Shown here piece by piece: positions 35,263-45,300 of a stretch of 64,000 nt of DNA (position 1 is the stretch's first letter; the number at the start of each line of letters is the position of its first letter). The translations under genes and the position numbers were made by a program. The stretch is from the NCBI GenBank assembly GCA_003864495.1, contig ML133493.1, positions 1,805,820 to 1,869,819 on the forward strand, read 5' to 3'. Below the pieces are notes generated by a model. That model saw nothing but the letters and a program-made list of their open reading frames with translations, was not told the DNA's origin and did no database searches. This stretch comes from Nemopilema nomurai. Taxonomy: Eukaryota > Cnidaria > Scyphozoa > Rhizostomeae > Rhizostomatidae.

Positions 35263-38200
35263 ATGTGCCAAGGCAAAAGACATCTCGTGCGCAAAGGCGT
35301 TATGGGCTCAACTGAGGAGGAAGAGAACGAAAATAAGAAGATAAAGTTGAGAGTTATGTACTTGACAATGATAGTGACAATGATAGGTAGGACTTCTTCT
35401 CTTTAAGCTAATTTTTTCATTAGACAAAAATGATAAATTCCCGCATAGCTATGGGTCGTACCTAACGATCAGATACAGTATGGTAGGGCAAGGGTGTTGC
35501 TTCCTCCAAGAAGACATGGAAATATCAAATATAATCGAAAAATCACGAAAACTGTTGTAACTACTTTTAGCAGAGATTGCAGAAAAACATCTATTTGGAG
35601 CAATGCTGGGTATTGATTTTGATGTATATGCCTAACGAATCCGACACCCCTTTCTTTCAGGTGTAGCTTTGATGGTTTCATCAACTTGGTCATTTTTACA
35701 AAAAGTGAGTAACTGTGCAAAGTAGTTCGCAGCCAAGTAGTTCGAGCTACTATATATAATTTAAAATTAAGCAGAACCACAGAACTATAATTCTGATGTA
35801 CTGAAAGGAATATCTGTCTGACATTCTGCCGAGTATGTCGATCGACGGAAAATGACCAAAAGCTGGCAAAATGAAGAACCAGTTGCGAATCGGAAAAGAC
35901 CAGAGAATCGTAGAAAAAAGACACGATTGGGTGTGTTGTGACCAATCAGCGTCCTTTCACGTTTTTTGAAAGGAGTCCAAATAAAAATACAAGCACTTAT
36001 TTTCTGTGACAGACGATGCAATGTCCAAATTAAGTGTAGTTTGGCCAAAGGGAAACATCTTTTAGAATACCAAATTGTTGAAGTGAAAAAAATTTCTTTT
36101 TAGGCAAGATTGGTCATCTTCTCATCTAGACTTGGTCATCTTCTCATCTAGACTTGGTCATCTTCTCATGTGATGTGCTCATAAATCAATCATATGTGAA
36201 TAAATCAATTTGTCTGTCTGTTTTCTTGATTTTGGTTGAACTTTCTTCCCACTCTTCTTAGTTCAGCTTAGTTTAGTTTTTCTTTTTATAGATTGACCAA
36301 GACGTTAGTCCTGAATTCTTAGGCTGGACCAATTTCGCATTTAACCTCGCAGCCATAGTTGCGGATGTTGTCGCTGGAAAATGGATGCACTCACGGGGAA
36401 GCAAAGAGCCACTTTTAGCAGCTTTATCTCTGGGAGTCGTGTCAGGCCTATTGTCGGCAGTTGCTCAGGGTGTCGGGAAGAAAAGTGGACTTTGGATTAT
36501 CTTCGTTTCCAGATTATTTCTTGGTTTTACCAGCGGTTTGAACTTTTTCCAAACTCTTTACCACAGCCAAAATCATTTCTTTCCATGCCTCTTCAAGACA
36601 GTGTTATATTTGGAACTTCCTTCACAATTAATTCTAGACATACAAATTCTATCAAAATTACATTACTTTGCATTGTAGAAGACTTTGTCAATAACTTACA
36701 ACCTTGTGATATTGTAAATGTTTCGCCATTTTCCGATTGCCAATCATTTGGCATAAATGTAGGTAGACAATTGAAACGTACCATAGTGCTTCAGGCAATG
36801 TGTTTTTAAAGAATCAAATAGAGGACTACTTTTTTAAATAAAGAAATTCGTAGCTTAACACACGGCCTTAAGATTGTTTATATCTTTGAATAGCTCAACC
36901 ATTATTGCTGAATCTGCACCCACTTTCAACAATGTATATATAACTAACATATTATCTTAATTGTTTTTGAAGGTAACTTAACTATAACAAGATCTGTGGT
37001 GTCAGAAGTTACAACATCAGAGAATAGGTCACGTGTCATGGTTAATTTGTCTCTAGCGATGACTATAGGATTTGCAATGGGATCAGGTGTGTTTTGCACT
37101 GCGTTTCTGCATCATTTTGTCTTAACAATTAATACTCGAAAAATACTTTCATTTGCATGCTAAAAAATTCCGACCATTGTTTCACTAATATTTTGCCTCT
37201 GACAGTCAGAGTATGGCTTTTGCTGTGAATCCAAGCGTACGATTTTGGTTTGCCTTCATTTTTGTAACAATTAAATTCATTTTGTTATCTATGCAGGTAT
37301 TCAAGCTCTGATCTCGCTAATTGGCGAAAAAGAAGTTTTCATAAGTGCTCTTAAGCTTCATATCAACCTGTATACGATTCCCTCCTATTTGCACATCTGT
37401 CTTCTCATTGCTAATGGACTCCTTGCTCTTCGTTATATGCGTAAGTATTATATTTCCGTCATCTTCGAAATTTTGATGAACTCTCTCATTGATAGCAGAA
37501 CGCATTCTATTTCTAATATTAACGACTGTCACCACCATTAACGTACTTGTCAATTTGAAGAGAGATGGGTGGTAGGTTAATGGCTGATGACAGCTTGGTG
37601 TTTACTTGATATTTGCAGATGCGCAGTCTTTAGTTGCAAGACTGGCCTATTCAAAACATGACGTTTGTAGTTGTTCATTTACAGGACCAGCGCCAAAAAG
37701 GTCGGAGCAAAAGGACCAACCTGATGACGCACCGAATCCTTTTAAGGGAAAGCTTCTAACATGCCTAACTTTGATAGCAATGTTTGCCCTGACGAATTTC
37801 GCATTGTCATTAATGGAGACGTAAGTTGTCTACTAGGACTTTCCCTTATCTAATTAAATTTCTTCAACCTTTTTTCAATTTGCGTCTTCTAAAAGCTTTT
37901 TTCGTGATATTAGCCGAACAAGTGAAAGCGCTCTTTTGCTTCATGAAAGTGGAATTTTAAGGTGTACTCATAGATGTTTTGGAAGCCTTTGCTGAATTAT
38001 AGGAAGCTTTGTGAGATTTATGAGAAAATTTATAAGGAAGTTTTATCAATGTTTTTAAACTGTTCAGTACTGTGGGTTATTATTAATTAGATTCGTGCTT
38101 TTTTCCAGTTTAACAGTGCCATTTGTGCAGGACCAATTTGCGCTTACCAGAGCCAAGGCCGTCTGGTATGGTGGAATAGTCTTCACGTGCCAGGGTCTTA

Positions 38201-40166
38201 TTGGAATTTCGCAGCAGTTCGTGCTAAGAATTCTTCTAACAAAGTAAGGTTGGCAAAAAGACGATGTTTCTGCTTTTTGAAACCTCATTGATATTTAGGT
38301 TTGTTCTTGTAATCGAGTCATACATCACAGGAATCTAAGTGAAGAAGTTCTTTATATTTGGATCTGAGGGCTACTGTTACGTCCATCATTTATTCATGAT
38401 ACTGTTCTCACTTGTTACTCTAAAATCATGAGCAAATTTGTCATCATCTTTGACAAAGTTTTCAACTGATCAAATGCTTTTCGTTTCCATTGATAGATTT
38501 TTCTCAAATGTTCTTCGTTTTCCTTGATAAAGTTTTCCCAAATGCTTTTCGTTTCCATTGATAGAGTTTTCTCACATATTCTTCGTTTTCCTTGATAAAG
38601 TTTTCGCAACTGCTTTTCCTTTCTCTTGATAAAGCTTTCTCAAATGCTTTTCGTTTCCCTTGGTAAAGTTTTCTCAACTGCTTTTCGTTTTCCTTGATAA
38701 AGATTTCGCAATTTCTTTTCCTTTCTCTTGATAAAGTTTTCTCAACTGTTTTTCGTTTCCCTGCAGGTTCTCCGATCGAGTTATTATAACCGTCGTTTAT
38801 GGTTTTATGGTGCTAAGCTTCTTTTTTTGCATACCAATTGGAAACATGCCTCTAAAGATTGCAGGTAGTCTATCTATAGTTTTGTCCGATGATTTTCTTT
38901 GGAATATAGATAAGTGAAATGTGTATCTACTCGATGGAAAACCTTTTCATTGTGAAACAAGTCTAAAAGTTGATTTACAATGTAAAAAATAAAATCAAAG
39001 TTTGTTATCAGCGTTGCTGCTCTTGAAAAAATTCAAATTGTGCCAGAAATTTATTCTCTAATTAAATGTTCAATTGATCATATTTGTCTAAACTTTAAAT
39101 GTAAGAGTAATAAATCGTTTCATTTATCTTTATCGAGCTTGTACATTCTTCGACCAGCGTGAACTCGCTGATGTCCCGAGCCTGGGCTCTTTGACCCGCA
39201 TAAATCAGCTTTATCCCTCCAGACTTATTTGGAAAAGCTCTAGTCATTGTTTTGCACCGCACCTAATGTGGACTAGGCTTCAAGTTAAGGAAAATGCAGG
39301 AATTCAATAAGGTTGATGATTGGTTCTTGATGCGTTATGGGCTGTTAACTCCTTTTTTTGTTTCTAAATCTAACTGGCTTTAAATGCCTTGTAATCTAAA
39401 GTTATTGTGCACATATAGCGCTGAAGGGCCAGTTAAATGTTTCGGTTTGTACATTACATCTTCTACTGCTTTCTAGGCCAGTATTCCGGCAACAACACTT
39501 TTAATTATACCAGTGAGGAACAGTTGGTTGGATGCCCAGCCAAGTTTGATTGGTGTAGAGACACCCCACAGGTCTGGCTACCGCAGTATCTCCTTGGAGC
39601 AGTTCTTTTTGCCATTGGCTACTCATCTTGTTTGGGTCTTTTGGTGTCGATCTACACAAAGATTGTTGCTGCCAAGAGACAGGTAGGCTTCTCATTAGAG
39701 ACAGGTAGGCCCTATGAAGACTGCACCCAAGATTTAGAAATTTGCATATAAGAAAATATATGTATCAGCCTGTAGTAAAAGTCCTATGTGGATGATAAAG
39801 CTCAATGAATGATGGCAAGAATCATCTTTGTCTCTGTGTAATGTTGTAGAAAGCTCTCCTAAATATTCTAGCTTTGAAAAGCACACTCATATCGTTCTGT
39901 TTTAGGGCAAGGTCGTTAGCTTGATATCATCATCAGGTAATGTTGGACGGCTAATGGCTCCTGTCGCAGGATCAACTTCTTACATAGCCATTGGACCAGG
40001 GTACACATTCGCTTGGGTAGCCTGCCTTTTGCTTTCACTGTACATCGCCTTTATTCTCCAGTTCAAGAAAATGGTTACGAAACCTGCAGTTTTAGATCAG
40101 GAGGAGCCACTCAATTCTGATGAAAGCTTACAAGATGCTTCGGCACTTCATATTACCTCAGTCTAG
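35263..40166 (+). CDS. MFSD8/CLN7-like major facilitator transporter, copy 3
   Basis: Exons 35263-35386, 35661-35704, 36292-36535, 36973-37086, 37297-37440, 37685-37820, 38109-38243, 38767-38864, 39477-39682 and 39906-40166 join in phase to give about 501 aa. Residues 1-30 are a polar, acidic cytosolic-type N-terminus with EEEENENKK. The first helix is at about 31-55, the first loop motif GKWMHSRGSKEP lies in exon 3, the paired luminal cysteines (VGCPAKFDWCRDTP) are in exon 9 and the SSGNVGRLMAPVAG helix is in exon 10. MFSD8 family members are lysosomal membrane transporters. An in-frame alternative acceptor at 37618 would add 22 residues to exon 6. I chose the ATG at 35263 because the matching reading frame in copy 1 is conserved from the same codon; the ATG at 35302 is an alternative. 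Confidence 0.87.
35805..36085 (+). repeat. Dispersed element in intron 2 of MFSD8-like copy 3
   Basis: It is the counterpart of the minus-strand element at 16385-16745, beginning with TGTCTGACATTCTGCCGAG and ending near AACATCTTTTAGAATACC. Its same position in intron 2 of both copies supports insertion before duplication. Confidence 0.5.
36110..36169 (+). repeat. 22-bp tandem repeat
   Basis: TTGGTCATCTTCTCATCTAG plus AC is repeated at 36110-36131 and 36132-36153, with a partial third unit to 36169. It lies in intron 2 of copy 3 and is absent from copy 1. Confidence 0.9.
37619..37684 (+). promoter_or_regulatory. In-frame alternative 5' extension of exon 6, copy 3
   Basis: A TTTGCAG acceptor at 37618 and a TTTACAG acceptor at 37684 both match the phase of exon 5. 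The 66 bases between them are open and encode a segment with DVCSCSFTG and two extra cysteines. The same pair of acceptors exists in copy 1 (minus, near 14969 and 14904) but not in copy 2. Confidence 0.65.
38450..38766 (+). repeat. 33-34-bp minisatellite in intron 7 of copy 3
   Basis: About nine imperfect units of the type TTGATAAAGTTTTCTCAACT followed by GCTTTTCGTTTCC. The last unit runs straight into CCCTGCAG, so the array supplies the pyrimidine tract and acceptor of exon 8. Confidence 0.9.
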
Positions 40167-42159
40167 TTATAGCATTACCGATGTTTTTATCAAATGATTG
40201 GCAGGCTCTGTGTCATGATATTTAACAACATTCGATTAATGAACTTTTATATGGATGCATTCTGTTAAAAAGATATTACAAATTTAATATAACTTTTTAT
40301 ATCTTATATGTAAATAACAAATTGCGCTGTATTGTTTTCAAACAGCTCATAGAGCAAGTGCAAGAAAATTGTTCCTACCATTTCCCGAAAACTAATTAAA
40401 ATCTTCTGTAGCATTTTACTAGTAACTAAGATAAAGACAACACTAGCTTTGCGCTAGATTTTAGGCTTTGTTGGAAGCGTAATAATTTTAGGCCCGTTGG
40501 AGAAAATGCTCCATTTCCTACCATGTTCTCTTCAAGCTAGGCTCAATCTCCTTTGTAAACTGACGAGGCTTTTGCAAACAACTATGTTTAGCATTTATTT
40601 CGCAAAAACAAAATTTAGGTACGAGTTTTTGCAGATGCTTAGGCCAGTGATAGATTTGCCTTGTACAATCTGTACAGATTCAAAGTTATATGTATATTTA
40701 AAATGTGTTTGATAATAATTGATGCGTCTACCTCTTGCGTTTAGGTATGAAGCCATGTTATCACTTAGGAGCTACCTGAAAATGCCCATAGTACCATAGT
40801 GCCATAGGTTTTATTATTTTGTCACCGGCAAAGTAGCTCACAGTTGCTTAATTGCAGTCAGCTGTAGCCAGAAATGAAAGATTTTCGAAAAGTCTTTTGC
40901 TGTACGAGACTTCTCTTAATACTACTCCTGGGCCAGTTTTTTGCACTGATTGGCTCCATTTGCCAGTTTTACTTCTCAGTTATCTAGCTAGACTAAACAA
41001 CAATCACGTGTTACCAGGAGATGAGAGATAACCGTTAAAGTGCCAATTCAAAGATGCCGTGTCATTAAGCATAAACTTTTTCGATCAATGGTTCTAAAAA
41101 CCCTTTCAATGACTAGTCATTAGTGCCTAGTTTCAACACTGATGGGTCAACAAATATCCTGCCCACCTCGCAACAATTTTTTGCTCACAATATTCCGGGA
41201 GTGTTTAATAACATTGTGCGTATAGTAGAAGAATTGCTTTACCTACCAATACAGCACAATTTATGCAAGTGAACTTGCGTCAATAAATTAAAGCTCTGTG
41301 CAAAATAAGCAAGACAGTTTTGTCAAAAATCCATTATGCCATTAAACATAGACAAAAAGGTGCTTCCAGTAAGGGTGCTTTATAAAATGGTAAAAACTTT
41401 TTAAGATACAAACGATAACAGAGTACAAAAGTAATACGCAAATTCGTCTATAAGTACTCCTACTATAATGCAAAAATACTGCAAGTTTATTGGAGCAAAA
41501 AATGATTCTTCAAATATAGTTTGCAATTAATATATTTTTTTTAAGATACAAACGATGACATAAGTTGTAAGTCCTAGGAACATGGCAAAAAGGGATTTGG
41601 GATAAACCAATAACTCTGGGTAGAAAAATATCAAAGATCTATCACAGAAAATTGTTTACTGATAACACATCTAAATAACATTACAGGCTACGTAACCTGT
41701 AAAGATTGTAAAATACTACATATAAATAGAGTACAAATGGAAAGAATTATAGCTTACAAAAACCATGAAGTTCGCAAGTTTCTTAGCTTTACAAAGCTTA
41801 AAACACAGTTGGGCAAACAATTTTTCTTTTCGCTGCAGTTACAGCGGCTTTATAACTTGCTTCATTCTGGCTTTGTATTGTCACCTAAAACAACAAATGT
41901 TTTTTGATTATTTTCAAAGCAGTTAGCGTGGAGAAAGCACACCGCAAGGAATGATATACGATCAAAACTGATGAAAGGCCATCCCAGAATAAGATCGCTC
42001 AAATATTCCCATGAATTAAATTTTCCACTGCAAAAGAGGCGATAGGGGAAATTAGGCGTCTCAATTTCAGGGGAGCTGCCCTCGTTGATTTATATCCATT
42101 ACTGTGCTCAAACATTTAGCAAGTTTCTGGGGCATAACAGAAAACAATTAATTAGTGTT
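40167..42159. other. Intergenic region, convergent gene ends
   Basis: AT-rich sequence between the stop of copy 3 and the stop of the testican-like gene, which point towards each other. No exon-like stretch was seen. Similarity to the copy 1 flank ends right after the stop codon. Confidence 0.6.
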
Positions 42160-42374
42160 TCACCCACCGCATTGCACCTTTCTGCCTGCAACTCTTGTAC
42201 CTTGGACCTCGATACCGTTTCTGTCCACGCAAAAGCACTCCTTGTCTGTGCATTGCTTTGAGACGTAAAAGCCATCCTCGTTGCATTTTGGGATGAAGAG
42301 ACCAGGCACAGGACGAGGTATTCCAGCAATCAATAAGGTGGGGATGTTTTCGATCGCTTTGGTGCAAGGAGGCT
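42160..42374 (-). CDS. Testican-like gene: thyroglobulin type-1 exon (last)
   Basis: It encodes 70 residues with PPCTKA, then the core PKCNEDGFYVSKQC and CFCVDRNGIEVQGTR of a thyroglobulin type-1 fold, where the usual CWCV is CFCV, and ends in QCGG and TGA. A GTGGGT inside the last codons could act as a donor to an unseen exon, but nothing suitable follows. Confidence 0.85.
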
Positions 42375-45300
42375 CTGCAATCAAAAAGAACTAGCCAATC
42401 AGGGAATTGGTGATTATAGTTAGAAGGCAAGCGCCCATGGGAATTTGACCAAAAATGACTCTTCAAGGTTAATCTAGGTAACAACTATAGTTAGAACGGA
42501 AATTAATTCGGTTTTTTGATTAATTTGCATTAGAAATGGACACAAATCGCTTTGATCGCATATGGGCATTGCCTTTGTTACGCAACTCAGTGATACAAGA
42601 AACCTAAGACTGCCTACAATGGGAGAAGCTCCATAAAAATAGAGAATGCATTGCCAAGTACGACAAAGAGTCTACCTACCGACACAGAGACAACGGCAGA
42701 ATTCCGTTCTCTCTACTGTTCCATTTCCGTTTCTGTCACAGCCAAGGAAGAATTTCTTCATGCAGTGCTCAGAGTTCACGTTCTCCAAGTCAGACAATTC
42801 AGTACCTTCGAGGATACCGTTTTTGTTAACATCGAGGTGATCAAACATCCACTGAACAGGCTGCAAGCAGAAAACTTCAGAGTCCGGCCTATTGGGGTCT
42901 TTCTTACAGGCGAGAGTCACATCTACAAAAATACAAAAAAGCTAACGTTAATGAGGCGATTTTTTTAAAAAACAACTGAGGAGTAGGTCTCGAATGTCTG
43001 TCAATTTCAATCAAGTCTAAAAAGTCTACATAAAAAGTCTAACGATAAGGCTTTCTTTGATTCTCAGGGGAATTTTATGACAACAAAGATTTCTGATAGA
43101 ACAACCAATAAATTAAACTATTGAAATATAGCTTGGTCCAATCTAACTGGACCAAAAAAATATCTGAAGCATCATATTTTGGTACTTCCCAACCAATAGA
43201 TTAGCTAATTCTAGCTAGCTTTATTAACATTACATCTGTAAAGAATAAACATTTTAAATTTCAAAGAATTTCCTGCAACAACTATCCTAATATAAAAGTA
43301 TCAATAGTGAAACATTGTTGCCTGTGGAAAAAATATCTTCAACCCAATAATAGGATAGAGCTATGCATAGAAGGAACTTTAATTTGAAAGATAGGTTTGG
43401 AAAATATTCTTGACATACACATAGCCTTGAGTTTTGCATCCAGGAAGGACATTTCCTTCATTGAGCTTTTTCCGTTATCTCCATTTTCATTTGATTTCAA
43501 AACATGGAACCAATCAATGAGTCTACCAGGAAGCTCATACAACTCACTTGGTGAGCAAACACCTTTGTAAAAAACAAAGCAAGAATAATATAATTTTTTA
43601 CTAAATCATACAAAAGGGGTTTTGTTACTTTAGCCTGCTTGCAACAACATAGAATATATGTATCCATACAACATTAATTCAATATTTCTTTATACTACCA
43701 ACCTAAAAAAATTGTAACTAAACAACATTTATACATTTGAGCACATCTAATTAGATGAAAAATTCATTTCAACAAATGAAAATGTGAAATCAATGCCAAA
43801 ACAAAATTATGTCTTTAAAAGAGCTACATTATCATAAGAAAGAGCTTTACTAAGTCTTCTCTTTGTCTCCTGCATCACAATTTTCTCATCACGCTGGTGT
43901 TTTGCCATTTTGTTCTTCATCTTCAACCTCATCCACTTTTTCATTTTCTTTGAGTATAAATTGTCAACGCTTTCTGCAGTTTCACCTGGCACGCTTTCAA
44001 TTTTCTTTAACTAAAAATAATATTAGAGTTTAAATTATATGTACAACAATGATGTTGTTAATAGTTTTTATCTTCCAAACAGCTTTTTTCCTTAAACCTT
44101 GCTAAATTTCAATCAGATTTGTATTAATCACATTGGTGGTAAAACGAATCAATCATTATATTTGCCCTTATTTAGTTTCACCTCAAGTAAGTAGAAATGA
44201 CAAGTCTCCTGGTTGCCTTGCCCCAAAATAAGCAAAAAGGGAACACACACAAATAAACAAAAATAAACCTTTTCAATTTCTGATTCCTTTTCCATTTCTT
44301 CCCTAAATCTGTGATCAAGACGGATTTGCAAGCGTAGTTTTTGTAGTTTATGCACAGTTGATGGATCCATTCTCTCTACGTCTTTGGGGTCTAAAAACAA
44401 TTTCGAGTGAAGAGAAACCTCTTAATGTAAAGCAAGATTACAAATCATGCTTATATACTGACATATTTGCAAAAACATGTTCCAACCGAAAGATAAATGA
44501 AAATTAAGAATCAAAACCTGCTATAATAGCAAGCAAAGGTGTCTAAAAAGCTTACCACAAGGGCATTCCCCATTACACATTGGCTCAATAACAATGTTTT
44601 CCATGCATTCAGCTTGCTGCAAGTGACAACGTGTTGAATATGTCTTGCCATCTGTTCCACAAACAGGGTTTTTCTTACCACTTACTTGGCATGATGGGCA
44701 TCTGTTGAGTATCAGAAAAAATTAATAATAATCAAAACAACAAACATTAATCTATACTGAGGGCATGGTAATCTTAAAAAAGAAATTATCATTAGTCATA
44801 ACAGAATTCATGTGGGTGTTTTATAGCCTGTTTATCAAGACTATGCATTGCTCATTTGCTAAAAATGAATTGAGCTAGAATGGATAAAGACTCACATCTA
44901 AGGTATTTACAAAATAGAAATCTTTAGTTAATATATGTAATGTGACCTATACATATTATATATGAAATTAATATGAATGAATGGAACCTTTGATAAAACT
45001 GCAGTCTTAATTCTCAGTCATATACTTAGACATTGTAAGGGCCTATGGCATATAAATTCATAGACTGCTTTAAAAAAGAGCTTCAAGACCTACTTTTTAA
45101 CACAAAGTGCTGTTCCACTTATCACATCACATTCTTCATATTTCCCAGTGCATGGATAGTCTTTACAACCTAGTTTTATAACATACATACTCAAGTGAAT
45201 TCCAAAAACAGGAAATGTGTTAGAATGAAAATTTTAAGTACACAATTACCCAAGAATATAAATAACTGGATGTCATAAGTTCTTATATTGTTCTCAATAT

